Source: Magnetospirillum sp902729445 (GTDB lineage Bacteria > Pseudomonadota > Alphaproteobacteria > Rhodospirillales > Magnetospirillaceae). Taken from it: DNA of 64,000 nt. The notes beneath the pieces are model-generated. The model was not told the origin of the DNA. It searched no databases and saw only the letters and a list, made by a program, of their open reading frames with translations. Shown one piece after another: positions 1 to 8,097 of the stretch; within the stretch, counting starts at the first letter, position 1; each line of letters starts with the position of its first letter. The position numbers and the translations under genes were made by a program. The stretch spans positions 62,001-126,000 of the forward strand of contig NZ_CACVCE010000072.1 of assembly GCF_902729445.1 (NCBI RefSeq). Reading direction: 5' to 3'.

Positions 1-609
1 CAGATAGACCACGCCCAGATTGGGATGCAGCGTGGTGAAGGGATAATCGGCGATCTTCGGGCGCGCCCGGGTGACGGCGGCCAAAAAGGTCGACTTGCCG
101 GCATTGGGCAGACCGACCAATCCAGCGTCGGCGATCATCTTGAGCTTCAGCCAGATCCACATTTCCTGGCCGGGCCAGCCGACATCGGCGCGGCGCGGCG
201 CCTGGTTGGTGCTGGTCTTGTAATGCAGATTGCCGAAACCGCCGTCGCCGCCCCGCAGCAGGACGACGCGGGTGCCGGCCTCGGTCATGTCGGCCAGCAC
301 CACGTCCTTGTCCTCGGCCAGCAGCTGGGTGCCGACCGGCACCTTCAGGACCACGTCGGCCCCCTTGCCGCCGGTGCAGTTGCGGCCCTGGCCGTGATGG
401 CCCTTGGCCGCCTTGAAATGCTGCTGGTAGCGATAATCGATCAGGGTGTTGAGATTATCGACGCATTCGATGATCACGTCGCCGCCGCGCCCGCCGTCGC
501 CGCCGTCGGGACCGCCGAACTCGATGTGCTTTTCGCGCCGAAACGACACCGCACCGGCGCCGCCATCACCGCTTTTGACGAAAATCTTGGCCTGATCGAG
601 GAACTTCAT
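1..609 (-). CDS. obgE: GTPase ObgE/CgtA, N-terminal part (cut by window start)
   Basis: Obg-family GTPase involved in late 50S ribosome assembly and stress signalling. The first 203 codons are visible from an ATG at 609; the 3' end lies outside the window. The N-terminus MKFLDQAKIFVKSGDGG and the glycine-rich stretches that follow (GGPDGGDGGRGGDV) are the Obg fold. After it the G1 P-loop GLPNAGKST and the switch region YPFTTLHPNLG are readable near the window edge. It is the last gene of the usual rplU-rpmA-obgE string, but a strong hairpin separates it from rpmA. Identity is secure; only completeness is limited. Confidence 0.96.
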   Translation of the reverse strand, partial: MKFLDQAKIFVKSGDGGAGAVSFRREKHIEFGGPDGGDGGRGGDVIIECVDNLNTLIDYRYQQHFKAAKGHHGQGRNCTGGKGADVVLKVPVGTQLLAEDKDVVLADMTEAGTRVVLLRGGDGGFGNLHYKTSTNQAPRRADVGWPGQEMWIWLKLKMIADAGLVGLPNAGKSTFLAAVTRARPKIADYPFTTLHPNLGVVYL

Positions 610-712
610 TTTATATCGCCTCAGTCGCCGGGCGCCGCCTCCGGCGGCTTGGCTTTCGCTCGCTTACGCTCGCTCCATTGTACTGCCTGCCCCGGACGTC
701 CGTGGAAACGCG

Positions 713-740
713 AAAAGGGGAACGGCGGACCGTTCCCCTT
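713..740 (-). terminator. hairpin terminator between rpmA and obgE
   Basis: A perfect 11-bp stem (AAGGGGAACGG at 715-725 pairing with 730-740, 4-base loop) lies 30 bp past the rpmA stop. Read on the minus strand it runs straight into a short T stretch (TTTT). It would reduce read-through from the ribosomal genes into obgE, so obgE may be partly uncoupled from them. Confidence 0.7.
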
Positions 741-769
741 CGCGCAATCCATAACCGGGAAACGGCTGA

Positions 770-1036
770 TTATTCAGCGGCTTCCGGCAGCGGAGCGATG
801 TCGATGAAGGTGCGCTCGCCGCGATGGCGGAAGGTCACCTTGCCGACGCCGGTCGCGAACAAGGTGTGATCCTTGCCGATGCCGACATTGACGCCCGGAT
901 AGAACTTGGTGCCGCGCTGACGGACGATGATGTTGCCCGGCACGACGATCTCGCCGCCGAACTTCTTGACGCCCAGTCGCTGGCCCGCGGAATCGCGGCC
1001 GTTGCGGGACGAACCACCAGCCTTTTTATGAGCCAT
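770..1036 (-). CDS. rpmA: 50S ribosomal protein L27
   Basis: Large-subunit protein L27, whose N-terminus reaches the peptidyl-transferase centre. The 88-residue product starts MAHKKAGGSSRNGRDS and contains GVKKFGGE and the IIVRQRGTKFYPG segment typical of bacterial L27; length is normal. The ATG at 1036 is preceded by a strong AAGGAGAAG ribosome-binding site. The N-terminus is already the mature form, with no Firmicutes-type cleavable leader. It is co-transcribed with rplU, 23 bp upstream on the minus strand. Confidence 0.98.
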   Translation of the reverse strand: MAHKKAGGSSRNGRDSAGQRLGVKKFGGEIVVPGNIIVRQRGTKFYPGVNVGIGKDHTLFATGVGKVTFRHRGERTFIDIAPLPEAAE

Positions 1037-1059
1037 GGGTCTTCTCCTTGCCTTACCGC

Positions 1060-1362
1060 TTAACCGGCGGTGATGTCGGTGATGCGCAGGATGGTGATGT
1101 CCTGGCGGTGGCCGTTCTTGCGGCGCGAGCTCTGGCGGCGGCGCTTCTTGAAGACGATCAGCTTGGGGCCGCGCGCCTGGGCGACGACCTGGGCGGTGAC
1201 GGTGGCGCCGGCGACCAGCGGAGCGCCGATCTTGTCGCCCACCATGAGCACCTGGTCGAGCACCACCTGGGCACCCTCATCGCCAGCCAGCTTCTCGACG
1301 CGAATCACGTCGTCCTTGGCCACCTTGTACTGCTTACCGCCGGTCTGGATGACTGCGAACAT
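1060..1362 (-). CDS. rplU: 50S ribosomal protein L21
   Basis: Large-subunit 23S rRNA-binding protein L21, 100 residues. MFAVIQTGGKQYKV at the start and the basic FKKRRRQSSRRKNGHRQ segment near the C-terminus are the family signature. It is the first gene of rplU-rpmA(-obgE). An AGGACA ribosome-binding site precedes the ATG, and a good sigma-70 promoter lies about 65-90 bp upstream. Confidence 0.98.
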   Translation of the reverse strand: MFAVIQTGGKQYKVAKDDVIRVEKLAGDEGAQVVLDQVLMVGDKIGAPLVAGATVTAQVVAQARGPKLIVFKKRRRQSSRRKNGHRQDITILRITDITAG

Positions 1363-1425
1363 CGGTTTGTCCTACGCAAAAATGAACTTGCGCGCCAAGG
1401 GATAAGCCCGGCGCGAGAGGGCGCA

Positions 1426-1453
1426 ACTATACTCAGGCCCTTCCAAGAGTCAA
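1426..1453 (-). promoter_or_regulatory. sigma-70 type promoter of rplU-rpmA
   Basis: On the minus strand a -35 TTGACT (1453-1448) and a -10 TATAGT (1431-1426) are separated by 16 bp. The promoter begins just after the stop codon of the GAF gene and faces rplU, so the ribosomal genes have their own promoter. Confidence 0.65.
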
Positions 1454-1456
1454 GCG

Positions 1457-1945
1457 TCACAAATCCCGTTCCAATTCGCGCATCAGGAAGCGCGGCATGT
1501 CGGCGATGAAGGCGGTCAGACGTGTCACCACGTCGGGGGTGAAGAAGAACGCGGCGCGCGCATGGAAGAACACGAATCCCGATATTTGGTGACCGCGGAC
1601 CATCGGCACGGTCAGCGCCGACAGATAGCCGGCGCCGCGCAACGCCCCCAGATAATCGGCGTCGGGATCGGAATAGTCGCGCAGGTCGCCGATGGTGCGG
1701 GCCTGGCCGTCACGGGCGGCGGCCGCCAGCAGCGGGGTGTCGCGCAAATCCCATTGGTAACGGTCGAGGATGGTATGCGGTTCGCCGACCTGGGCGAATG
1801 CGGCCGCCATTGACGTGCCGGAATCGTAGACCGCCATCGACACCCGGCACAAGGTGGCGTCGCCGGTCAAACGCTGCGCCTGCGCCAGGGCCGCCTCCAG
1901 CAGCCACGTCACGCGCGCCTCGCGCTTTGTCGTCGACCTCAGCAC
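1457..1945 (-). CDS. small GAF-domain-like protein, paralogue 1
   Basis: A 162-residue single-domain protein with no signal peptide or membrane segment. It begins with an arginine-rich helix (TKREARVTWLLEAAL) and ends with a helix (FLMRELERDL); the middle fits a GAF sensor fold. The GTG start at 1945 is chosen because GGAGGA lies 5 bases upstream. It aligns by eye with the genes at 2020-2526 and 55215-55712, sharing the TWLLE.AL start, a central R.I.D..D segment, an AG-x-x-S-x-LT-x-x-VP stretch and a GF-x-F motif. No catalytic domain is attached, so a partner protein or ligand-sensing role is inference. Ligand unknown. Confidence 0.7.
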   Translation of the reverse strand: MLRSTTKREARVTWLLEAALAQAQRLTGDATLCRVSMAVYDSGTSMAAAFAQVGEPHTILDRYQWDLRDTPLLAAAARDGQARTIGDLRDYSDPDADYLGALRGAGYLSALTVPMVRGHQISGFVFFHARAAFFFTPDVVTRLTAFIADMPRFLMRELERDL

Positions 1946-2019
1946 ACAGTTCCTCCACCACCGCGTTACGCACAGATAGCAGCGCAGCCCGCGCGACGGA
2001 ACCCCTGACCAAAGTCTGG

Positions 2020-2526
2020 TCAGAGCGCAGACCGCGTCAACTCGCGGCCCAGATGCCCGGTCAGTTCGCCCAGCAGGGGGGACAGACGCTGGAGCGCGGT
2101 CTCGGTGAAGGCGCCTTCGGCCTTGGAATTGACGAACAGGAAGCCGGCCACCTCGTCGGCCCCGAAGACCGCTCCGGGGATCGACATGGTCAGGCTGCTG
2201 CGAAACCCCGCCAGGCGCAAGGCCGAATGGTGGGGCGCCCTGTCGATGGCGAAGCGCGGAATGTCGTGGATGATCCGTTCGCCCGGCCCGGCGGCCAGCA
2301 GCACCAGACCCGGCATCGCCGCCAACGGCTGCTGGTAGGTATCGAGCAAGGAATCACCCTCGCCGGCATGGGCCATGGCCGAGACCAAGCCGCTGATGGC
2401 ATCGTAATGGGCCACCGCCATCCGGCAGATCGATTGGCATTCGGCATGGCGCCGGATGCGCGCCAGCGCCGTATTCAATATCCACGCCGTGCGTTGGCGG
2501 CGTTGCCGCGAGGGGGTGATAATCAT
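2020..2526 (-). CDS. small GAF-domain-like protein, paralogue 2
   Basis: A 168-residue protein of the same family as its downstream neighbour. Shared features are the RQRRQRTAWILNTALARIR start, ERIIHDI, LAGFRSSLTMSIPG and VAGFLFVNSKAEGAFT. The ATG at 2526 has AAGGA just upstream, and this ribosome-binding site forms one arm of an inverted repeat (2530-2553). It lies 74 bp upstream of paralogue 1 in the same direction, so the two probably form a tandem duplication. Function unknown; the lone GAF-type domain suggests small-molecule or redox sensing. Confidence 0.7.
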   Translation of the reverse strand: MIITPSRQRRQRTAWILNTALARIRRHAECQSICRMAVAHYDAISGLVSAMAHAGEGDSLLDTYQQPLAAMPGLVLLAAGPGERIIHDIPRFAIDRAPHHSALRLAGFRSSLTMSIPGAVFGADEVAGFLFVNSKAEGAFTETALQRLSPLLGELTGHLGRELTRSAL

Positions 2527-2529
2527 GGA

Positions 2530-2553
2530 ATCCTTCGATCAAATACGAAGGAT
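2530..2553 (-). promoter_or_regulatory. inverted repeat over the ribosome-binding site of GAF paralogue 2
   Basis: ATCCTTCG at 2530-2537 and CGAAGGAT at 2546-2553 are perfect 8-bp arms with an 8-base AT-rich spacer. In the minus-strand transcript the arm next to the ATG carries the AAGGA ribosome-binding site, so folding would hide it. TATATA lies just upstream on the minus strand. It could be an RNA hairpin controlling translation or a protein operator; the sequence does not decide. Confidence 0.5.
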
Positions 2554-2592
2554 ATATATCATGTGGCGGAGAATTTAAAGGACCCCAGGTGA

Positions 2593-3123
2593 TCAGCCGC
2601 TGAATTCGGCGGTGCAGTTGGGCGTTTCCCACACCTTGACCGAAACCAGCCGGGCCTGGCCGTCGGAACGGCGCCCGACCGGCTCGGCCAGCCGGGTGAA
2701 CCAGTGGCGCGCCAGGCATTCGGCGGTCGGCTGGAACGGCACCACGGTCAGCTTGGTCCCTAAGCGGGTGTCGGTGGTGGTCGCCTCGCCGTGGGCGCGC
2801 AGCTGGGTTTCCAGGCTGTTCAGCCAGCCATCGACATCGCGCCCCATCGGGCAGAACATCGCCAGCAACTCGCGGTCGGCCAGGGCGGCGATGAAGCCGT
2901 GATCGCAAGGGCCGTCGATGGCCGCCAGCATCTCGTCCTTCAGGAAGCCGAAATCCAGCACCATGTCGGTCTGCTCGCCGCCATGATGCAGGTCGGCCGC
3001 CTCGCATACCGCCTCGATGGCATAGCGATGACCGTGCAGGTGTCGGCACTTCGAGCCATGGGTCATGATGCGGTGGCCGGCGTCGATCTCGATGCGGCGG
3101 GTGATGCGGTAGGGCGCATTCAT
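2593..3123 (-). CDS. queD: 6-carboxy-5,6,7,8-tetrahydropterin synthase QueD
   Basis: Converts 7,8-dihydroneopterin triphosphate to 6-carboxytetrahydropterin, the second step of preQ0/queuosine synthesis. The 176-residue protein shows IDAGHRI followed by the CRHLHGHRY motif. Cys26 is the expected catalytic thiol, and His17, His30 and His32 the zinc ligands. PTAECLARHWF and the C-terminal VWETPNCTAEFSG are also family motifs. It is longer than the ~120-residue E. coli enzyme, as in the larger QueD subgroup. It follows queE by 2 bp, which supports the pathway call. Confidence 0.93.
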   Translation of the reverse strand: MNAPYRITRRIEIDAGHRIMTHGSKCRHLHGHRYAIEAVCEAADLHHGGEQTDMVLDFGFLKDEMLAAIDGPCDHGFIAALADRELLAMFCPMGRDVDGWLNSLETQLRAHGEATTTDTRLGTKLTVVPFQPTAECLARHWFTRLAEPVGRRSDGQARLVSVKVWETPNCTAEFSG

Positions 3124-3125
3124 GG

Positions 3126-3734
3126 TCAGGGAATTCCCAGCAACTTATGGGTCTGCAGGCTGAGCCGCCAGCCCGGATGCGTCAAGCAATAGGATACGCA
3201 TTCCTGCACCGAGCCGGCGGCGCCGTCCCTGGGCTGCAGGAAGAAATGGCGAAACGGCAGGCGCAGCAGGGCTTGCGGGTCGATTCCGTCTTGCGGCCAC
3301 ACCAGCTTGATCTCTTCCCCCGCCATCACAGTCAATTCGGTGCCGGCCTTGGGGCTGACGCAGACCCAGTCCAGGCCCGCCGGCAAGGCGACGGTGCCGT
3401 TGGTCTCGATGGCCACCTCGAAGCCCAGATCGTGCAAGGCGCGGACCAGGGCATCGTCCAGTTGCAGGCCGGGCTCGCCGCCGGTGACCACCGCCAGCGG
3501 GAAACCGCCGCCCGGCCACAAATCCGCCGCCGCCCGCGCCAAGGCGACGGCATCGCCATAACGCTGGCCGCCGACGAAATCGGTGTCGCAGAACCGGCAG
3601 GCGGCGCCTGCGCGGTCTTCCTCGCGCCCCGACCACAGATTACAGCCGGCCAGACGGATGAACACGGCGGCGCGGCCCGCCTGGCCGCCCTCGCCCTGCA
3701 GGGTGTAGAACAGTTCCTTGACCGTATAGGCCAA
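3126..3734 (-). CDS. queE: 7-carboxy-7-deazaguanine synthase QueE (TTG start)
   Basis: Radical-SAM enzyme that contracts the pterin ring of the QueD product to 7-carboxy-7-deazaguanine. I place the start at TTG 3734-3732, giving 202 residues beginning (M)AYTVKELFYTLQGEG, which is where QueE proteins begin; there is no ATG or GTG nearby in frame. The cysteines in GCNLWSGREEDRAGAACRFCDTDF match the QueE-type cluster motif, in which the first spacing is expanded relative to CxxxCxxC. VTGGEPGLQ and SPKAG are further SAM/substrate motifs. The start sits 1 bp after the stop of the DUF1178 gene, so translation is probably coupled. Confidence 0.9.
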   Translation of the reverse strand: MAYTVKELFYTLQGEGGQAGRAAVFIRLAGCNLWSGREEDRAGAACRFCDTDFVGGQRYGDAVALARAAADLWPGGGFPLAVVTGGEPGLQLDDALVRALHDLGFEVAIETNGTVALPAGLDWVCVSPKAGTELTVMAGEEIKLVWPQDGIDPQALLRLPFRHFFLQPRDGAAGSVQECVSYCLTHPGWRLSLQTHKLLGIP

Positions 3735-3735
3735 A

Positions 3736-3987
3736 TCAGTGCTGGCCGGCGAAGGCGCAGCCGCCGCAGCCGCCACCCATCGGGTTGGACGGGCAGGCTG
3801 CCATCGGCGCAGCCGCCGCCACCGTCTTGGCGACGTTGGGGGCCATGATCGCCTTGCCGACATGGGTATCGCCGCATTCCGGGCAGACCAGCGCGCCACC
3901 CTGCTTCTTGGCATCGTAATCGCCGGAATTGTCGAACCATTGTTCGAAATGGTGGTCCTTCGAGCAGCGCAGCGTATAGAGGATCAT
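3736..3987 (-). CDS. DUF1178-like zinc-ribbon protein (short form)
   Basis: An 83-residue protein starting MILYTLRCSKDHHFEQWF, the typical opening of DUF1178 proteins. It contains a CPECG knuckle and a C-terminal cysteine-rich GGGCGGCAF, so metal binding is likely. Most DUF1178 members are about 140-150 residues and this one is clearly shorter, lacking much of the middle. It is the first gene of an apparent DUF1178-queE-queD operon with its own promoter. Function is not established. Confidence 0.75.
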   Translation of the reverse strand: MILYTLRCSKDHHFEQWFDNSGDYDAKKQGGALVCPECGDTHVGKAIMAPNVAKTVAAAAPMAACPSNPMGGGCGGCAFAGQH

Positions 3988-4022
3988 CGGTTCGTCCCGT
4001 CGGTTGGGCCAAGTCTTGCCGC

Positions 4023-4052
4023 GTTATATGGGAGAGCGCGGGCGGAAGTCAA
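4023..4052 (-). promoter_or_regulatory. putative promoter of the DUF1178-queE-queD operon
   Basis: On the minus strand TTGACT (4052-4047) and TATAAC (4028-4023) are spaced by 18 bp and lie about 36 bp upstream of the DUF1178 start. Both hexamers are close to consensus; the spacing is one base longer than ideal. Confidence 0.55.
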
Positions 4053-4071
4053 AAGAACCCGCCGCCACCCC

Positions 4072-4734
4072 TTACCCAAACGACAGCCGGCAGGTGCCCC
4101 AATTCATCAACAGCAGCCCGTCATTCACCCGCTTGGCGGTGGTGAACAGGGCCAGATGCAGGATCATCGGCGGAAAGCTGGCCAGGGCGCGGCCGCTGAT
4201 GCTTTTGACCGTGGCGGCCTGCCCGCCGGGAACCGGCTCGAAGCCACCGCCGGCCCGGGGCGCGGCGATGGCGGTGTCGTGGGCGGGAATTTCGGCCGCC
4301 AGCCGGCGCAGCAGGGCGGGTGTTTCGTGGCCGATCGGACGGGCGAAGGCGGCCAGCCCGGCCTCGCCCCGGTACAGGCGGGGCGTGCGGCCCATCGGCA
4401 CGTCATCGGGCGCATGGGCCATGAAATCGCCGGCACTGCCCCACAGCTGGGCCCGCTCCAGTCGCGTCAGCCCCAGATTGACATCGTCGGTCAGGAACAG
4501 GGCGATGGCGGGCTGGCTGTCGGGGCCGTGATAGGTGACGGTGAACGGCGCGCGGGCCAGGCGGATCATGCCGGCGGTCTCGGCGATGTCTCGCCCGTCC
4601 TGGGTGAAGCGCAGCGCGTCGCAGCGGGTCGGATAGGTGATCTGGGCCGACGGGCGATCGGGCGGCGGCGGCGGCGCTTCGGCACACCCCGCCAACAAGG
4701 GCGTGATCACAAGGAACGCGGCGAAAAGGCGCAT
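4072..4734 (-). CDS. predicted outer-membrane or periplasmic lipoprotein, function unknown
   Basis: A 220-residue protein with a signal sequence ending in the lipobox LLAGC, so export and lipidation are likely, followed by a proline-rich linker (EAPPPPPDRP). I use the ATG at 4734 (MRLFAAF) because AGGA lies 9 bases upstream; an ATG three codons earlier is possible. The mature part has no motif I recognise. It is separated from the BI-1 gene by about 75 bp and reads the same way. No function is proposed. Confidence 0.65.
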   Translation of the reverse strand: MRLFAAFLVITPLLAGCAEAPPPPPDRPSAQITYPTRCDALRFTQDGRDIAETAGMIRLARAPFTVTYHGPDSQPAIALFLTDDVNLGLTRLERAQLWGSAGDFMAHAPDDVPMGRTPRLYRGEAGLAAFARPIGHETPALLRRLAAEIPAHDTAIAAPRAGGGFEPVPGGQAATVKSISGRALASFPPMILHLALFTTAKRVNDGLLLMNWGTCRLSFG

Positions 4735-4809
4735 GCGAGGCATCCTGAAAAGGTCTGGGCCGCGAAGGTTACCCTCCGCGGCCCAACCCTAGCCTTGACG
4801 ATGGTCTGG

Positions 4810-5535
4810 TTATTCCTCGCCGCGCATCACGCCCAGGAAGCGCAGCATGAACAGGAAGAGGTTGATGAAGTCCATGTAAAGGGTCAGCGCGCCCATCACC
4901 GACTTCTTGGCGGCGGTCTCGCCGTCATCGCCTTCCCAGTACATCTCCTTGATCTTCTGGGTGTCGAAGGCGGTCAGGCCGGCGAAGATCAGCACACCCG
5001 CGGCAGAGATGACGAACTGCATCATCGAGCTTTGCAGGAAGATGTTGACCAGCGACGCGATGATCAGACCGATCAGGCCCATGACCAGGAAGGTGCCGAA
5101 GCCCGACAGGTCCTTCTTGGTGGTGTAGCCCCACAAGCTGAGGCCGGCGAAGGCGGCGGCCGAGACGAAGAAGGTCCGGGCGATCGAGGTGTCGGTATAG
5201 ACCACGAAGATCGAGGCCAGCGAGGCGCCCATCAGACCGGCATACAGCCAGAACAGCACCTTGGCGGTCGAGGACTGCATGGCGTGGACCCTAAACGACA
5301 AGAACAGCACCAGGCCGACCGGGGCCAGCAGCACCACCCACTTCAAGGGGGTGCCGAAGATCAGCTGCAGGGCGGCAGGGCTGGAAGCGACCAGCAGGGC
5401 GACGATGCCGGTCAGGGCAACGCCCGAGGCCATGTAATTGTAAACCCCCAGCATGTACTTGCGCAGGCCGACATCGATCTCGGCGGCCTCGGCTTGCGCG
5501 GGGGTCATATATTTGCGATCGGAACCGAAGGCCAT
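4810..5535 (-). CDS. Bax inhibitor-1/YccA family integral membrane protein
   Basis: A 241-residue protein with seven hydrophobic segments from about residue 35 onward. It has the BI-1 family stretch FDTQKIKEMYW and a C-terminal LYMDFINLFLFMLRFLG. The cytosolic N-terminal ~30 residues (AEAAEIDVGLRKYMLGVYNYM) are also typical. Family members are inner-membrane proteins, and homologues act as a pH-gated calcium leak or interact with the FtsH protease. The specific role here is unknown. An ATG at 5535 is preceded by GAGG. The gene is divergent from the helicase. Confidence 0.9.
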   Translation of the reverse strand: MAFGSDRKYMTPAQAEAAEIDVGLRKYMLGVYNYMASGVALTGIVALLVASSPAALQLIFGTPLKWVVLLAPVGLVLFLSFRVHAMQSSTAKVLFWLYAGLMGASLASIFVVYTDTSIARTFFVSAAAFAGLSLWGYTTKKDLSGFGTFLVMGLIGLIIASLVNIFLQSSMMQFVISAAGVLIFAGLTAFDTQKIKEMYWEGDDGETAAKKSVMGALTLYMDFINLFLFMLRFLGVMRGEE

Positions 5536-5658
5536 AGCAATCCTCTAGGGTTCGGGTTGAATACGGGTGAACCCAATATGGCGCGTTATACGGGCAAATC
5601 AAGCAAAGCAAGCCGGCTCTTGCCAAAGGGCGGGAATCCTTGCGACCCTGGACGGGCA

Positions 5659-8097
5659 ATGACCACTCCTTCGGGCCGGGTGCTGGCCGTCCTGGGCCCC
5701 ACCAACACCGGCAAGACCCATTTCGCCCTGGACCGCATGCTGGGTCACGCCAGCGGCATGATCGGCTTTCCGCTGCGCCTGCTGGCGCGCGAGAATTACG
5801 ACCGCATCGTCAAGGCCAAGGGCGCGGCATCCGTGGCCTTGATCACCGGCGAGGAAAAGATCGTCCCGCCCCGGCCGCGATGGTTCGTCTGCACCGTCGA
5901 ATCGATGCCGCTGGACCGCCCCGTCGCCTTCCTGGCCATCGACGAGATCCAACTGTGCGCCGACCCCGATCGCGGCCACATCTTCACCGACCGGCTTTTG
6001 CATGCGCGCGGCTCCGAGGAAACATTGTTCCTGGGGGCCGAGACCATCAAGCCGCTGATCCGCAAGCTGGTGCCCGGCATCGAGTTCCAGACAAGGCCGC
6101 GCCTCTCCAGCCTGACCCATGCCGGCCATACCAAGCTGAACCGGTTGCCGCCCCGGTCGGCGGTGGTGGCCTTCTCGGCCGCCGAGGTCTATGCCACCGC
6201 CGAATATGTCCGCCGCCAGAAAGGCGGGGCCGCCGTGGTGCTGGGCGCGCTATCCCCCCGCACCCGCAACGCCCAGGTCGGCATGTACCAGGCCGGCGAG
6301 GTCGATTTCATCATCGCCACCGACGCCATCGGCATGGAGCTGAACATGGATGTCGACCATGTCGCCTTCGCCCAGTTGCGCAAGTTCGACGGCCGGGTGC
6401 CGCGCGACCTGGAACCGGCCGAGATCGCCCAGATCGCCGGCCGCGCCGGGCGGCACATGAATGACGGCACCTTCGGCACCACCGCCGACATCGCCGCCCT
6501 GCCCGACGAACTGGCCCAGGCGGTCGAGGCCCACCGTTTTCCGGCGCTTCGCGCCTTGTCGTGGCGCAATTCCGATTTGCGCTTCGCCTCGGTGGCGGCG
6601 CTGCTGGCCTCGCTGGACAAGGCCCCGCCCGGCCCCGGCCTGATCCGCGCGCGTGAGGCCGATGACCATCTGGCCCTGGCGCAACTGGCCCATGATGCCG
6701 AGCTGATGGCCAAGGTCAACCACCCCGAGCGGGTCAAGCTGCTGTGGGACGTCTGCCAGGTCCCCGACTTCCGCAAGGTGATGACCGAGAATCACAGCCG
6801 GCTGCTGGCCCAGTTGTTCCGCCACCTGATCGGGCCGGGCCGCAAGATTCCCACCGACTGGCTGGCGGGCCAGGTGGCGCGGCTGGACCGCACCGACGGC
6901 GAGCTGGACACCATCGTCGCCCGCATTGCCGCCATCCGCACCTGGACCTATGTCGCCCACCGCCCCGGCTGGGTGAAAGACCCGACCCACTGGCAAGAGC
7001 AGACCCGGGCCATCGAGGACCGCTTGTCCGACGCCTTGCACCATTGCCTGACCCAGCGCTTCGTCGATCGCCGGACCTCGGTGCTGGTCCGCGCCATGCA
7101 GGCCGAGGGCGATCTGCTTTCGGCGGTGGCCCGCTCGGGCGAGGTGCTGGTGGAAGGCCAGCATGTCGGCGTTCTCGCCGGCTTTCGCTTCGTGCCCGAC
7201 CAGACCGAGGGCACGCTAGCGGCCAAGGCGGTGCTGGCCTCGGCGGCGCGCGCGCTGAAATCCGAGATCCGCAACCGGCTCGAGGAGCTGTGCCGCGATC
7301 CCGACGAGGCCTTCCAGATGGCCGAGGACGCAAGCTTGCTGTGGCGGGGCCAACCCGTGGCGCGGTTGACCGCCGGCCCGGAAATGTTAAGACCGCAGGT
7401 CGAGCCGCTGGCCTCGGACCTGCTCGAGCCGGCCATGCGCGAGCGGATGAAGAAGCGCCTGTCAGCCTGGTTGACGGCCAGCCTGGCCCTGGCCTTCAAG
7501 CCGCTGCTGACCGCCCAGGCGGCGCCCTTGTCGGGACATGCGCGCGGCCTGGTCCACCATCTGGCGGAAGGTTTGGGCAGTGCCGCCCTGACCGGCGCCC
7601 GCGACATGATCCGGGCGCTGACCCAGCCCGACCGCCAGGCCCTGGCCCGGCTGGGTATCCGGCTGGGCCATGATTGGGCCTTCATGCCGGCCCTGCTGAA
7701 AGGCCCGGTGCAGGGTTTGCGGGCCAGGCTGTGGGCGGCCGCGTCCGGCTTGCCCCTTCCCGCCCTTCCCGGCGGCCGGGTGTCGGTGCCGCTGTCGGCC
7801 CCGCCCGACTTCTACGGCGCCATCGGTTATGCGGTGCTGGGGCCGGTGGCCATCCGGGTCGATCTGCTGGAACGCTTCACCGCCCAGTTGCGCGCCAAGG
7901 GCGACGAGCCGATCCGCCTGACCGGCGAGCTGACCGCGCCGCTAGGGCTGAAAGCTGACGAGGCGGCGGCGGTGCTGCAGGCCTTGGGCTATCGCCAGGA
8001 AGCCGATTTGTGGGTGGCAGGCGCGCGGCCGAAGCCGCCGCGCCGAGACCGCCACCGCCCCGACTCGCCGTTCGCGGTGCTGAAGAACCGGGCTTAA
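5659..8097 (+). CDS. SUV3-like superfamily 2 ATP-dependent helicase
   Basis: An 812-residue helicase related to mitochondrial SUV3, common in alphaproteobacteria and presumed to unwind RNA in turnover. Motif I is LGPTNTGKTH (near residue 15), the DExH-type motif II is AIDEIQLC, and motif VI is QIAGRAGR, with TDAIGMELNMD before it. The C-terminal ~450 residues have no other named domain and end in a basic, proline-rich tail. I choose ATG 5659 because it places the P-loop near the N-terminus as in homologues; an in-frame ATG at 5578 would add 27 residues. Its stop codon interlocks with that of the convergent SDR gene. Confidence 0.88.
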   Translation: MTTPSGRVLAVLGPTNTGKTHFALDRMLGHASGMIGFPLRLLARENYDRIVKAKGAASVALITGEEKIVPPRPRWFVCTVESMPLDRPVAFLAIDEIQLCADPDRGHIFTDRLLHARGSEETLFLGAETIKPLIRKLVPGIEFQTRPRLSSLTHAGHTKLNRLPPRSAVVAFSAAEVYATAEYVRRQKGGAAVVLGALSPRTRNAQVGMYQAGEVDFIIATDAIGMELNMDVDHVAFAQLRKFDGRVPRDLEPAEIAQIAGRAGRHMNDGTFGTTADIAALPDELAQAVEAHRFPALRALSWRNSDLRFASVAALLASLDKAPPGPGLIRAREADDHLALAQLAHDAELMAKVNHPERVKLLWDVCQVPDFRKVMTENHSRLLAQLFRHLIGPGRKIPTDWLAGQVARLDRTDGELDTIVARIAAIRTWTYVAHRPGWVKDPTHWQEQTRAIEDRLSDALHHCLTQRFVDRRTSVLVRAMQAEGDLLSAVARSGEVLVEGQHVGVLAGFRFVPDQTEGTLAAKAVLASAARALKSEIRNRLEELCRDPDEAFQMAEDASLLWRGQPVARLTAGPEMLRPQVEPLASDLLEPAMRERMKKRLSAWLTASLALAFKPLLTAQAAPLSGHARGLVHHLAEGLGSAALTGARDMIRALTQPDRQALARLGIRLGHDWAFMPALLKGPVQGLRARLWAAASGLPLPALPGGRVSVPLSAPPDFYGAIGYAVLGPVAIRVDLLERFTAQLRAKGDEPIRLTGELTAPLGLKADEAAAVLQALGYRQEADLWVAGARPKPPRRDRHRPDSPFAVLKNRA

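Noticed and set aside
3739..5658. An open plus-strand frame of 640 codons continuous with the helicase gene
   Set aside because: It lies opposite DUF1178, a lipoprotein gene and the BI-1 gene, all with good family or signal-sequence evidence, and has low-complexity composition. High GC keeps antisense frames open; the helicase begins at 5659.
5578..5658. Alternative helicase start at ATG 5578
   Set aside because: It adds 27 residues not expected before the P-loop and overlaps AT-rich promoter-like sequence for the divergent BI-1 gene.
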